DNA of 64,000 nt from Paenibacillus turicensis (GTDB lineage Bacteria > Bacillota > Bacilli > Paenibacillales > Paenibacillaceae), in contig NZ_JAGGKG010000003.1 in NCBI RefSeq assembly GCF_017873435.1, forward strand, positions 248,001-312,000, in the 5' to 3' direction. A program made the translations under genes and the position numbers. The notes under the pieces were generated by a model. The model saw nothing but the letters and a program-made list of their open reading frames with translations. It ran no database searches and had not been told where the DNA came from. Shown here piece after piece: positions 1-8,598 of the stretch (the stretch's first letter is position 1; each line of letters starts with the position of its first letter).

Positions 1-353
1 CGACAGGTGACTTGACACCATGGGCGCAGCAAGGAGTATTACTTTTAAATAACGTTTTAACGGTCCGTGAAGGCGAAGCAGCATCTCACCAAGGTAAAGG
101 GTGGGAAGTATTTACAGACGCAGTTATAGGGGCATTAAATGAGCGTCAACAGCCTGTTATTTTTGTGTTATGGGGAGCACATGCTCAAAAGAAGGGTGAA
201 AAAATTAATACGGAGATGCATGTCGTTTTAACGTCTGCACATCCAAGTCCATTAGCAGCAAGAAGAGGTTTCTTTGGCAGTAAGCCATTTTCCACAATAA
301 ATCAGCATTTAACTAGACTTAATGAAACACCGATAGATTGGAGTTTAAAGTAA
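1..353 (+). CDS. ung: Uracil-DNA glycosylase, C-terminal part (5' end outside window)
   Basis: The reading frame is open from base 3 and begins before the window, leaving about 117 residues of a protein usually near 225. It carries the family 1 UDG signatures: [11 protein letters not shown] in the first third, and [18 protein letters not shown] near the end, where the His and the following loop take part in uracil flipping and excision. The enzyme removes uracil from DNA to start base excision repair in the cytoplasm. The TAA at 351-353 ends the gene. The TTG at base 12 is internal (residue in [11 protein letters not shown]), not a start. Confidence 0.95.
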   Translation, partial: TGDLTPWAQQGVLLLNNVLTVREGEAASHQGKGWEVFTDAVIGALNERQQPVIFVLWGAHAQKKGEKINTEMHVVLTSAHPSPLAARRGFFGSKPFSTINQHLTRLNETPIDWSLK

Positions 354-502
354 CGATCATTTAGATTGCTTTAAATGGTAGTAAAACTAGTTCTGAGGTA
401 TCAATTATGTCAAAAAGACTTACGTAATTAATCCTATTAGACGATAAAGGAATAGTATGAGTATACGAAAATTTGGAAATCTGATCAAAAGGAGAGAATA
501 AA

Positions 503-2731
503 ATGTTAGTAAACAGGAAATGGGTGAGCAGATGGGTGCTAATTTCTGCGTTACTGCTCAGCATAGTTTTCCCGTCAGGAGTATTTGCAGCCACTGGAGA
601 TGTTTTATCTATAGACATTGAAGGCTCTTCCACAACATTGGAATTGACAGTAGGAAAAACCACAAAACAATTAAAGGTATGGGCTACTGTAGAAGGTTCT
701 ACTGTAAAAAGAGATGTGACTGGTAATGTAACTTGGAGCTCTAACGATGGTAGTATAGTGAAAGTAGAAAATGGATTTCTAACGCCGCTGAAGGCTGGCA
801 CAACTATGGTTAAGGCTACACATGGAAGTGCGATTTCAACAATTGAGGTTAAAGCGGTTGAAACATATAAGAAGCTAGATTTATCTTATTCCTTAGAGGG
901 TAAATATACGTTAGGTAATACTGAAGAGCAGTTAAAAGTAAAAGCCACTGCTAAAACGAATGTGGATTCTGCGACACCAATAGATGTAACAGAGGATGCG
1001 GAATGGACAACCTCAAATGGAAATGTGCTTACGATCTCTAAAGGGCAAATTACATTAGTTGGCGAAGGTTCTGCTACAATTACTGCAAAATATTCTGGCC
1101 TAACGGCTACATATAAAGCGACAGTAAGCTCGCCCTATACTGCATTAAGAATTACTAAAGAAGGCTCATCTGATGCTCTAAAGGAGCTAGAACTGATTGT
1201 AGGTGATGCCTCAATCAACTTAAATGCTAAAAGCTCTTTGGCTACGGATAGTTCCCTTCAGGATGTAACCGAAAAAGGGAATTGGTCTTCGTCTGATGTT
1301 AACGTTGCTACAGTTGAAAATGGAAAGCTTACCATCTTAGCTACAGGTAAAACCACAATTAAGGTTACTTACTTAGGTGTAGCTGCAGAAGTTGACGCCT
1401 ATGTTCGTAGTCCTTATGAAGCGATTATGTTAACACCGTCAGAAGATATTGTTATGTTTATTGGAGAAAAGTGGAATGCAAAAGCTGAAGTGCGTAGTGG
1501 TGTAAATGCAACTCAGGATGTAACTACCTCTGCGACATGGAGCTCCTCTAATCAGCTACCTGTTACAGTCAACGCAGGTTTGATTGAAGCAAAGGCTGTA
1601 GGAGATTCTGTTATTAAAGTAAGTTATCATGGCGTTAGTAAGAGTGTTAACGTGAAGGTACTTCCAACGGTTGTAGATATTACTGCCAAGGAAAAGGAAC
1701 TGGACATGTTAAATGGGGATACTACAAAGCTCCCAGCCATTACAGCAAAAAAACTTGATAATGAAAGTATGGATTTTGATAAATATGTGAAGTGGACGTC
1801 TAGCCGTGAGGATATCGCTACTATTTCAGAGGATGGTAAAGTGGTAGCGAAGTCTGCTGGTACAGTTATATTAACAGCTCAGCTACCAGAAGCAAATATT
1901 ACATCAGGTACATCTCCAGTTCGAAGCAAAACGGTAAATGTGACTGTAACGATTAAGGAAAAGGTGTTAACGATATTATCTGATCCAGAGCGTTTGGTTG
2001 TCGTTGTGGGAGAAGAACAAAGTTTACCGAATATTACTGTTGTTTTGGAAAATGGGAATGAACAGCCTGATTTTCAAAACCAGCTAACATGGAAGCTTAC
2101 AGGCTCTAATGGGGTATTAAAGGATGCTACTGATGGTAAAAAAATTAAAGGCTTAACTAAAGGTTCGGCAGTTTTAAAGGGGACTTATTCTAATAAGGAA
2201 ATTTCAATACCAGTTACATTTGAGCAAAAAATAACTAAGATTGTTGTTGAGCCTAAAAATATTAATGTAAATATAAAAAGCTCTAAATCCATTAAAGTAA
2301 CTGGTTACTACAAGGATGGTAAAACAGTAAATTTATCTACAAAAATGAACTGGCAGTTATCTAATTCTGATGTAGTTACACTGAATACCTCCTCTGTGAG
2401 AGGGGTTAATGAAGGAATAGTTACGTTAAGTGGGTCTTATCAAGGTCATAATGCAACAGTAACTGTAAATGTTGTTCCTAAGCTGAAGAAGGTTTATGCA
2501 GATACGAAACGGATTAATGCTGCACCTGGTTCTGCTCATAATATAATTGTTACCGCAGAGTATGATACAGGGAAAACGGCAATCGTAACAAATAGTATAA
2601 ATTGGACCAGCAGTAAACCAGCAGTTGCTAAGATGAACGCAGGACGAATTGAGGCAATTGCGAAAGGTACAGCTACAATTAAAGGTAAATTTGATGGAAA
2701 GAACATCTCAATTACAGTGGTTGTAAAATAA
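503..2731 (+). CDS. Secreted protein with eight BIG2 (bacterial Ig-like) repeats
   Basis: A 742-residue protein with an N-terminal signal peptide (charged MLVNRKWVSRW, hydrophobic core, cleavage after GVFA near residue 29). The rest is a string of eight BIG2-like units. Each has a Trp-containing WSSSD/WTSS strand, a following V-x-V/A-T strand with a K/G-rich turn, and a closing G-x-x-x-I-K-V strand (units near residues 45-115, 135-205, 225-295, 310-385, 395-480, 495-570, 580-650, 660-740). No catalytic domain, LPXTG motif or S-layer-homology domain is visible, so it is probably a released or loosely wall-attached adhesion or structural protein. RBS AAAGGAGAG lies just before the ATG. A stem-loop terminator follows. 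Its partner and role are unknown. Confidence 0.85.
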   Translation: MLVNRKWVSRWVLISALLLSIVFPSGVFAATGDVLSIDIEGSSTTLELTVGKTTKQLKVWATVEGSTVKRDVTGNVTWSSNDGSIVKVENGFLTPLKAGTTMVKATHGSAISTIEVKAVETYKKLDLSYSLEGKYTLGNTEEQLKVKATAKTNVDSATPIDVTEDAEWTTSNGNVLTISKGQITLVGEGSATITAKYSGLTATYKATVSSPYTALRITKEGSSDALKELELIVGDASINLNAKSSLATDSSLQDVTEKGNWSSSDVNVATVENGKLTILATGKTTIKVTYLGVAAEVDAYVRSPYEAIMLTPSEDIVMFIGEKWNAKAEVRSGVNATQDVTTSATWSSSNQLPVTVNAGLIEAKAVGDSVIKVSYHGVSKSVNVKVLPTVVDITAKEKELDMLNGDTTKLPAITAKKLDNESMDFDKYVKWTSSREDIATISEDGKVVAKSAGTVILTAQLPEANITSGTSPVRSKTVNVTVTIKEKVLTILSDPERLVVVVGEEQSLPNITVVLENGNEQPDFQNQLTWKLTGSNGVLKDATDGKKIKGLTKGSAVLKGTYSNKEISIPVTFEQKITKIVVEPKNINVNIKSSKSIKVTGYYKDGKTVNLSTKMNWQLSNSDVVTLNTSSVRGVNEGIVTLSGSYQGHNATVTVNVVPKLKKVYADTKRINAAPGSAHNIIVTAEYDTGKTAIVTNSINWTSSKPAVAKMNAGRIEAIAKGTATIKGKFDGKNISITVVVK

Positions 2732-2764
2732 TGTAATCTAAATACATTTAATGATCGTTATCGC

Positions 2765-2804
2765 ACTGGCATATCAACATTGAATTGTTGAGTGCCAGTT
2801 TTTA
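2765..2804 (+). terminator. Rho-independent terminator after the BIG2 gene
   Basis: ACTGGCA pairs with TGCCAGT and an inner TCAACA pairs with TGTTGA; the stem is followed by TTTTTAC. It separates the BIG2 gene from the MBL-fold gene. Confidence 0.75.
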
Positions 2805-2848
2805 CTTTATATGTTTATCAAATGTTATGATTTAACGGGCAAAGGAGT

Positions 2849-3811
2849 TTGGACATCACGAGTACAAGCAGAGGAACTAAATTAAAAGGGACTAGGGCTA
2901 GGTCAAGGCGAAAAGTTCATAAAATATGGTATGGAATAGTCATGGCGTTATTTGTCGCCTTTGGTTATCATTTTTTAGAAGAAACAGACTTAGTTAATGA
3001 TACACAGCAGGGATCTATACAACAGCAACAGCTACAAGAACAACAACTAAAGGGGCAACAACTACAAGTTAACTTTTTAGATGTTGGACAAGGAGCGTCC
3101 CAGTTAATCATTACTCCATCAGGTAAAACAATGCTAATTGATGGTGGAAATAATGATCAACAAGAGAAAATGGTACAGTATTTACAGCACTATGGAGTAA
3201 AACGATTGGATATCGTCATTGCTACACATCCTGATGCGGACCATATTGGTGGGCTAATTGCTGCAATAAAGTATGCGGATGTCGGCAAAATTTATATGCC
3301 AAAGGTGCAGAATAATACAAAAACGTTTGAGAACTTATTAAGAGTAATAAAAAATAAGGGCTTAAAGATTACAACAGCCAAAGCAGGGTTATCCTTGGAG
3401 TTAGAGGATAAGATCGATATTAATATGATTGCTCCCATATTAAATGGACTAGATAACAACAACATGAGTGCTGTTATACGTATCCAATATGGTCAAACCT
3501 CATTTTTGTTAACGGGGGATGCTGGTAATGAAAGTGAGCAAGCGATGTTGTCATCCCAAGTGAATTTAGCTAGTGATGTGTTGTTAGTAGGTCATCATGG
3601 TTCAAAAAGCTCAACAACCTCTTCATTTTTGAATGAGGTAAAACCAAAATATGCTGTAATTCAGGTAGGGGAAAATAAGTATGGTCATCCCACTCCAACA
3701 GTATTGAAACGACTTCAAGAAAGTGGAGTCCATGTTTATCGTAATGACACCCAAGGGACAATCGAGTTTAGGTCAGATGGATTAAACTATTCAATTAAGA
3801 CGGAGAGGTAA
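2849..3811 (+). CDS. Membrane-anchored ComEC-like metallo-beta-lactamase hydrolase
   Basis: About 320 residues. A basic N-terminus is followed by one membrane segment (about 26-46, WYGIVMALFVAFGYHF), a Gln-rich linker (QQQQLQEQQLKGQQ) and an extracellular MBL-fold domain like the C-terminal domain of ComEC. Metal motifs are present: HPDADHIGG, LLTGDAG and GHHGSKSS. Such stand-alone domains are predicted metal-dependent nucleases or phosphodiesterases; the substrate is not known. The TTG start listed here lies only one base after AAAGGAG, which is too close. An in-frame ATC seven bases after it, or the ATG at 2941 (which would remove the basic N-terminus), are alternatives, so the start is uncertain. 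The DUF3006 gene follows after 6 bases, as is common for this family. Confidence 0.85.
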   Translation: MDITSTSRGTKLKGTRARSRRKVHKIWYGIVMALFVAFGYHFLEETDLVNDTQQGSIQQQQLQEQQLKGQQLQVNFLDVGQGASQLIITPSGKTMLIDGGNNDQQEKMVQYLQHYGVKRLDIVIATHPDADHIGGLIAAIKYADVGKIYMPKVQNNTKTFENLLRVIKNKGLKITTAKAGLSLELEDKIDINMIAPILNGLDNNNMSAVIRIQYGQTSFLLTGDAGNESEQAMLSSQVNLASDVLLVGHHGSKSSTTSSFLNEVKPKYAVIQVGENKYGHPTPTVLKRLQESGVHVYRNDTQGTIEFRSDGLNYSIKTER

Positions 3812-3817
3812 GCGTAT

Positions 3818-4030
3818 ATGTTAGCTATCATTGATTCATTTGAAGAGGATTATTGTTTAATTGAAATCGATGGACGTATTAAGCCTGTTCAGCGTACTTT
3901 AGTTGATCATGCGGTAAAAGTAGGGGATGTTGTGGATTGGGATGGACACCAGTGGGTAACCAATCGGAAACAGACAGCTGCGCGTACTCAATCTATAAAA
4001 AAGCTTATGGATGATTTATGGGAAGATTAG
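3818..4030 (+). CDS. DUF3006 family protein
   Basis: A 70-residue protein starting LAIIDSFEEDYCLIEIDGR, with VGDVVDWDG in the middle: the small beta-barrel DUF3006 family. It is six bases behind the ComEC-like hydrolase gene and surely in its operon. DUF3006 proteins are repeatedly found as neighbours of stand-alone ComEC-type MBL proteins, suggesting an accessory role, but no activity is known. No signal peptide, so it is cytoplasmic while its partner is exported. Confidence 0.85.
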   Translation: MLAIIDSFEEDYCLIEIDGRIKPVQRTLVDHAVKVGDVVDWDGHQWVTNRKQTAARTQSIKKLMDDLWED

Positions 4031-4097
4031 TATATAATAAATTAGCTTAAAACAGCATTAGCGATCTTAGGAAATGAGTGATATGTACACATATAGA

Positions 4098-4145
4098 AAC
4101 AGGAGATAAAGCAATGTTTAAGTTGCCTTGACCTCCTGTTTTTGT
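4098..4145. terminator. Terminator between convergent DUF3006 and manA genes
   Basis: AACAGGAG and CTCCTGTT form the arms, with T-rich sequence after the plus-strand side. The 27-base loop is large, so the call is moderate. Confidence 0.55.
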
Positions 4146-4161
4146 TGTAGATCAAAACTAA

Positions 4162-5106
4162 CTATTCCCGGGAAATAATTACAGAGAAGTCCCCTTTAAG
4201 TGTGTATTCGCCAAAATTTACAGGTAGGATGAAATGGTCGCCTTTAGTAAGAGCATAGCTTTCTGAACCTATCTGTAATGAACCGTGACCAGCTATTACG
4301 CTACATATTGTATATTTTGAATGTGCAGGTAAAGCCGCGTTATTAGTAATATCCCACTTTTGTACAGTGAAAAACTCATTTGAAACGAGCTTAGTTATTA
4401 TAATTCCCTCTTTATTTTGTTGCTCAGGTTCAGTAGGGACATAAACTTGTGGAATGGTGGTGACATCAATCGCTTTTTCTAAATGCAGCTCCCTAGTGTT
4501 TCCGTCCTTATCCATACGATTATAATCATATACACGATAGGTCGTGTCAGAGCTTTGTTGAGTTTCTAATACAACAATTCCTTTGCCAAGGGCATGAATC
4601 GTCCCGCTTGGTACATAAAAGAAATCGCCAGCTTGTACAGGAACCTTAGTCAGTAAATCATCCCATTTACCCTCTTTAATATATGAAATTAGTTGTTCCT
4701 TAGTCTGTGCCGCATGGCCGTAAATAATTTCAGCTCCTGGCTCTGCATCAAGGATATACCAGCATTCTGTTTTCCCTAATTCCCCATTTTCATGAAGATT
4801 AGCGTATTCATCATTAGGATGTACCTGAACAGACAAATTATCAGATGCATCTAAAATTTTAGTTAATAGCGGAAAGCGAGGGGAGCTAGATTGAAATAAC
4901 TCTGGATGTGAATCCCACAGTTCACCTAGAGTTAAGCCTGAGAATGTTCCCTCCCGTACAACACTTTGTCCATTCGGATGTGCAGAGATTGCCCAACATT
5001 CCCCTGTGCGCTCATAAGGAAGATCATAAGTAAATAACGTTTTTAATTTTTGACCACCCCAAATTCGTTCTTGAAAAATAGGGGATAAAAAAATAGGTTG
5101 CATCAT
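4162..5106 (-). CDS. manA: Mannose-6-phosphate isomerase, class I
   Basis: A 314-residue type I phosphomannose isomerase of the short Firmicute form. It interconverts mannose-6-phosphate and fructose-6-phosphate. Visible hallmarks are the N-terminal IFQERIWGGQKLK, the zinc-site region SVQVHPNDEYA with a later GKTECWYIL, and the PSGTIHALGKGIVVLETQQSSDTTYRVYD segment. A cupin-type C-terminus follows (SKYTICSVIAGHGSLQI). AAAGGAG lies eight bases before the ATG. It is 26 bases downstream of the ROK kinase gene, forming a two-gene operon that resembles B. subtilis gmuE-gmuF, so the pair feeds mannose or fructose into glycolysis. Confidence 0.93.
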   Translation of the reverse strand: MMQPIFLSPIFQERIWGGQKLKTLFTYDLPYERTGECWAISAHPNGQSVVREGTFSGLTLGELWDSHPELFQSSSPRFPLLTKILDASDNLSVQVHPNDEYANLHENGELGKTECWYILDAEPGAEIIYGHAAQTKEQLISYIKEGKWDDLLTKVPVQAGDFFYVPSGTIHALGKGIVVLETQQSSDTTYRVYDYNRMDKDGNTRELHLEKAIDVTTIPQVYVPTEPEQQNKEGIIITKLVSNEFFTVQKWDITNNAALPAHSKYTICSVIAGHGSLQIGSESYALTKGDHFILPVNFGEYTLKGDFSVIISRE

Positions 5107-5132
5107 AAATTAATCTCCTTTAAATCAATTTA

Positions 5133-6050
5133 TTAATTATAGGATACATGCACTAAAGCGGCTGCACCAATTAATCCAGCATTTTGCTGGAGCTGTGCAG
5201 GTATGATTGGGGTGCTCCTTCCAGTAGGATTTAACGCATTTTTTCCTACATAGCTTTGGATTGTTTCAAATAAAGCAGTACCAACCTGAGAAACCCCACC
5301 ACCAATAATAACCTGTTCAGGATCAAACGTATTAATGAGTGTTACACATCCGATAGCAATGTAGCTGAATACCTGATCGACAAGTCTTTTCATCTCTATG
5401 TGACCATCTGCTGCAAGCTCAAAGGTTTCCTTGCTAGTTACTTGTCGGCCCAAGATTTGTGTTGCTTGTCTTGCAATCGCAGTACCAGATGCAATATATT
5501 CGAAGCATCCATCTTGACCACAGTTACAATGTCCAGCAGCTGGATCTATAACGATATGTCCAATGTCACCAGCATTTCCTGTAGCTCCAGTTAACAATTT
5601 TCCATGTGCAAAAATGCCAGCACCGATGCCCGTACTGATCGTCATAAAAATAAAGTGATCCAAATTTTGAGCTGCTCCGACCCATTTTTCAGCTAATGCC
5701 GCAGCTGTCGCATCGTTTTCAAAAAAAATAGGGAAATTAAAATAACGTTGTAATGATTGAATGATAGAAAAGTTCCACCAGCTTCGCAAATTTGGCGGTT
5801 CTACAATAATTCCTTTTTGCGTATTTATTGGCCCCGGTGCACCTACACCGATACCAGCAATTAAAGAGCTAGGAATAGCATGCTCGTGTAGCAATTGTGT
5901 TGTTGCGTTGGCAACACGTGTTATCATCTCATCGGGAGAAATTGACAAATCGGTAGGCAACGTAGTTTGTGCTGCAATTAAGCCTTGTGAATTAACAAGT
6001 CCAATCGCAATTTTTGTCCCACCAATATCAATTCCAATTGCATAGCTCAT
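5133..6050 (-). CDS. ROK family sugar kinase (fructokinase-like)
   Basis: About 305 residues. The ATP phosphate loop DIGGTKIAIGLV is at the N-terminus, GVGAPGP and ENDATAAALAE in the first half (Asp of the latter is the catalytic base), and the ROK zinc motif GHCNCGQDGCFE near residue 185. Its neighbour manA and the related B. subtilis gmuE suggest fructose or mannose as substrate; glucose cannot be excluded from sequence alone. The ATG at 6050 sits nine bases after GGAGG; a TTG just upstream is a weaker choice. It is divergent from a LacI gene that probably represses it. Confidence 0.88.
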   Translation of the reverse strand: MSYAIGIDIGGTKIAIGLVNSQGLIAAQTTLPTDLSISPDEMITRVANATTQLLHEHAIPSSLIAGIGVGAPGPINTQKGIIVEPPNLRSWWNFSIIQSLQRYFNFPIFFENDATAAALAEKWVGAAQNLDHFIFMTISTGIGAGIFAHGKLLTGATGNAGDIGHIVIDPAAGHCNCGQDGCFEYIASGTAIARQATQILGRQVTSKETFELAADGHIEMKRLVDQVFSYIAIGCVTLINTFDPEQVIIGGGVSQVGTALFETIQSYVGKNALNPTGRSTPIIPAQLQQNAGLIGAAALVHVSYN

Positions 6051-6070
6051 CAAAAGTAGCCTCCAATCTT

Positions 6071-6137
6071 CGTGTTTAACTTGACAAACTTGACAAAGAT
6101 ATAGTTAGTAAAGTAATGTTGGGTTAAGTTTATCACG
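6071..6137. promoter_or_regulatory. Divergent control region with inverted repeat between ROK and LacI genes
   Basis: CGTGTTTAACTTGAC at 6071 and GTTAAGTTTATCACG at 6123 are an imperfect inverted repeat enclosing the whole spacer. A direct repeat of ACTTGACAA at 6079-6096 lies inside and could supply -35 hexamers for the plus-strand gene. The layout suits LacI autoregulation and control of the sugar operon; binding is inferred. Confidence 0.45.
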
Positions 6138-6157
6138 TTTTGTGGAGGTTGAAAAGC

Positions 6158-7198
6158 TTGAGTAAAAAGAAAAAGATTACGATGCAGGATATTGCAAATA
6201 AGCTGAATATTTCTAAAAATGCAGTATCGCTTGCTTTGATGAATAAAAAGGGCGTTAGCAATGCAACACGTGAGCTTGTTTTACAGTGTGCAAAGGAATT
6301 AGGATATAGTAATACAAATTTAACGGAATTAAATAATAATATTATGGTATTGATTCCTGAGCGTGTAATGAGCTATGAAGATCAAGACCATTTTCAATTT
6401 TTTCATGATATGTTGTGGGGCTTAGAACAGAAAATTCGGGAAGAGGGCATGAATGCAGTTGTCGTTAGGATCGATAAAGAAACGGAGAGGACGCTAAAGC
6501 TGCCTAGATTATTAGATGACATTGCTTATCGGGGTATTATTATGTTTGGGATTATAGATTATGCTTACGCGAAATTTATATATGAACTTGATGTACCCGT
6601 TGTGATGTTAGACTCCTATTACCGCGATTTGCCTTGCCCTGTCGTTACGTCAAGTAATATTGAAGGGGCATGTGAGGCGGTAAACTATTTAATTGGGAAA
6701 GGACATAAGGAGATAGCATTTATTGGACCTGTAAATTTAACAACAAGTCATGAGGAACGATGGTTTGGTTATTTAACCGCGTTAGAGAAACACCAGCTGA
6801 CCATTCAGCCCCACCTTCAACTTACTCAATCAGAAAGCTTTAGTAAAACAAAAGCAGAAATAGAGCTCTTTATAGCTAAGCTATTTAAGCTAAATCAGCT
6901 TCCAACGGCCTTTTTTTGTGGCAATGATCGAACAGCATATATTTTACAAGATGTTTTACTTGAAATGGGGGTTCCTCAGCAAACATGGCCTTCCATAATT
7001 GGTTTTGATAATATAACACCACCTGACTCAAGGCATTTACCTATAACTACGATGTCAGTGCAGAAGGAGAAAATGTGTGAAGCCGCAGCAAAGCTGTTAA
7101 TCACGTCATCTTCAAGCACTTTTATAAACTATAGGGCAGCATTACGTTATTCTATTCCACCAGTATTAGTGGAGCGTCAGTCTGTGAAGAGAATATAA
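6158..7198 (+). CDS. LacI family transcriptional regulator
   Basis: About 346 residues. An N-terminal HTH (ITMQDIANKLNISKNAVSLALMNKKGVSN) is followed by a hinge and a periplasmic-binding-protein-like sensor domain (VPVVMLDSYY, GHKEIAFIGP, AFFCGNDRTAY, IIGFDNITPP). The best start is the TTG at 6158, nine bases after GGAGG; no ATG precedes the HTH with an RBS. The HTH shows NAVSLAL instead of the usual TVSRAL. Because it is divergent from the ROK-manA operon, it most likely senses a hexose or glycoside and represses those genes. The inducer is unknown. Confidence 0.87.
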   Translation: MSKKKKITMQDIANKLNISKNAVSLALMNKKGVSNATRELVLQCAKELGYSNTNLTELNNNIMVLIPERVMSYEDQDHFQFFHDMLWGLEQKIREEGMNAVVVRIDKETERTLKLPRLLDDIAYRGIIMFGIIDYAYAKFIYELDVPVVMLDSYYRDLPCPVVTSSNIEGACEAVNYLIGKGHKEIAFIGPVNLTTSHEERWFGYLTALEKHQLTIQPHLQLTQSESFSKTKAEIELFIAKLFKLNQLPTAFFCGNDRTAYILQDVLLEMGVPQQTWPSIIGFDNITPPDSRHLPITTMSVQKEKMCEAAAKLLITSSSSTFINYRAALRYSIPPVLVERQSVKRI

Positions 7199-7225
7199 GG
7201 AGATTAAATAGAAAAACAACATAAA

Positions 7226-7260
7226 AAAACGATTACCAAGCAAGTTGGCAATCGTTTTTA
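7226..7260. terminator. Bidirectional terminator between LacI gene and sodA
   Basis: AAACGATTACCAA / TTGGCAATCGTTTTT hairpin with a five-base loop; A-rich on one side and T-rich on the other, so it can serve both convergent genes. Confidence 0.85.
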
Positions 7261-7275
7261 TTATTATTTAAAAGT

Positions 7276-7890
7276 TTATTTTACAGCTGCTTCATAACGT
7301 TTTTCAACTTCAGACCAGTTAATTACGTTAAAGAATGCTGCGATGTAGTCAGGACGTTTGTTTTGATAATTTAAGTAGTAAGCATGCTCCCAAACATCTA
7401 GACCTAAAATAGGAGTTTTACCTTCCATAATTGGTGAATCTTGATTTGGCAAGCTGTATACGGATAGTTTACCGTTAGCATCAACAGCTAGGAATGCCCA
7501 ACCGCTACCAAAGCGAGTTGTTGCTGCTTTAGCGAAATCTTCTTTAAATTTATCGAAGCCACCAAGCTCGTTAGCGATTGCATCTGCTAATTTACCAGAA
7601 GGCTGTCCGCCACCGTTAGGACCGATGATTTCCCAGAACAAGGAGTGGTTAGCATGGCCACCACCATTGTTGCGAACTGCTGTACGAATTGCTTCAGGAA
7701 CGCTATCTAAATCTGCAATAAGTTCCTCAACAGATTTGCTTTGCAATTCAGGTGCGGATTCTAATGCCGCATTCAAATTCGTAACGTAAGTGTTGTGGTG
7801 ACGATCGTGGTGAATCTCCATAGTTAAAGCGTCAATGTGTGGTTCCAAAGCGTTATTAGCGTAAGGTAAAGCTGGTAATTGATGTGCCAT
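7276..7890 (-). CDS. sodA: Superoxide dismutase, Mn/Fe family
   Basis: 204 residues, the normal length. It starts [20 protein letters not shown] (second conserved His of the metal site follows in [10 protein letters not shown]). It holds [22 protein letters not shown] and the signature [13 protein letters not shown], which supplies Asp and His metal ligands. It converts superoxide to peroxide and oxygen in the cytoplasm; the GGGQPSG segment and Gly pattern favour manganese, but metal choice is not certain. The start is set by GAGAGGATGA ten bases upstream; an ATG 12 bases earlier has no room for an RBS. The promoter is at 7942-7970. Confidence 0.96.
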   Translation of the reverse strand: MAHQLPALPYANNALEPHIDALTMEIHHDRHHNTYVTNLNAALESAPELQSKSVEELIADLDSVPEAIRTAVRNNGGGHANHSLFWEIIGPNGGGQPSGKLADAIANELGGFDKFKEDFAKAATTRFGSGWAFLAVDANGKLSVYSLPNQDSPIMEGKTPILGLDVWEHAYYLNYQNKRPDYIAAFFNVINWSEVEKRYEAAVK

Positions 7891-7941
7891 TATATAATTC
7901 ATCCTCTCTGATAATATGTAAATATTAGATTTGATATCTTT

Positions 7942-7990
7942 ATTATAATTATTTCAATGCACTTAGTCAACATAAATGTATGGTAAGTAT
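7942..7990 (-). promoter_or_regulatory. sodA promoter with upstream element shared with trhO
   Basis: On the minus strand TTGACT (7970-7965) and TATAAT (7947-7942) are 17 bases apart. The stretch from 7961 to 7990 (ACTTAGTCAA then about 20 more bases on the plus strand) matches 26 of 30 positions with the trhO promoter at 10246-10275, and overlaps the -35. Inside it, TTAGT-AACATA has an inverted partner TATGTT-ACTAA. It looks like an operator or activator site. Confidence 0.7.
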
Positions 7991-8227
7991 GTTAACTAAA
8001 TAATTATGCTTAATTTAAATTACATTAGGTTCTCATTAACGCGATTTTATAGCATTGACAAAAAGAATTGTGTTAGACATAATTACAGTCATGTTTATTT
8101 ATTACCCATTACTTTGATAAGCAAACAAATTAGTTATAATTTAAGAAGCATCATATGCATGATAAGCCTATTATGAAGATTATAACGATTATGAAGCAAA
8201 ATAATAAATAATGGTGGTGAAGAAGGT
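7991..8227. promoter_or_regulatory. Spacer upstream of yuzB with a likely promoter
   Basis: TTGACA at about 8056 and CATAAT 17 bases later form a sigma-A-like promoter for the plus-strand gene; a second TATAAT lies near 8135. Nothing else could be recognised in this 237-base AT-rich stretch. Confidence 0.5.
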
Positions 8228-8482
8228 ATGGGACTAGGCATTGTGGTTGTTGAAGTGTGTGAAACCAATGTATTAAGCAAACTTGCGCTTGAGCAGTTGG
8301 AAGAGGAATTTCCTGAAGTCGCAGTGATGCGTACAGATTGTCTTAACTTGTGTGGGTTATGTAAGCTTCGCCCATACGCTTTAGTTAATGGAAAACGGGT
8401 CGTAGCAAAGTCGGAAGAAACATGTCTTAAAGACATTAAGCAAAAAATTCAAGATGAATTGCTGGAATATGATGTTGAATAG
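8228..8482 (+). CDS. yuzB: DUF1450 family protein (YuzB-like)
   Basis: An 84-residue protein of the Bacillales YuzB/DUF1450 family. It has a conserved Cys early on (VVVEVCETN) and the cluster CLNLCGLCKLRPYALVNG, an arrangement like thioredoxin-like [2Fe-2S] ferredoxin folds. A metal or Fe-S centre is therefore plausible, but no function is established. A GGTGGTGAAGAAGG region precedes the ATG. It is a single gene with its own promoter and terminator, next to an Fe-S-type regulator on the other strand. Confidence 0.85.
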   Translation: MGLGIVVVEVCETNVLSKLALEQLEEEFPEVAVMRTDCLNLCGLCKLRPYALVNGKRVVAKSEETCLKDIKQKIQDELLEYDVE

Positions 8483-8504
8483 GATAGCCATAGTATAGAA
8501 TAAT

Positions 8505-8561
8505 TGAACTGCACCACTACTAGTCAGAACTTGGCTAACAAATGGGGTGCAGTTCATTTTT
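8505..8561. terminator. Bidirectional terminator between yuzB and the SufR-like gene
   Basis: TGAACTGCACC and GGTGCAGTTCA form an 11-bp stem with a long loop, followed by ATTTTTAATTT. Confidence 0.7.
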
Positions 8562-8598
8562 AATTTATGGGATAATAAAAGAAAATCATAACTAAAAT

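Noticed and set aside
361-801. 146-codon minus-strand ORF over the BIG2 gene start
   Set aside because: It is antisense to a gene with signal peptide, RBS and repeats; its composition is the complement of Thr/Val-rich repeats and it has no RBS.
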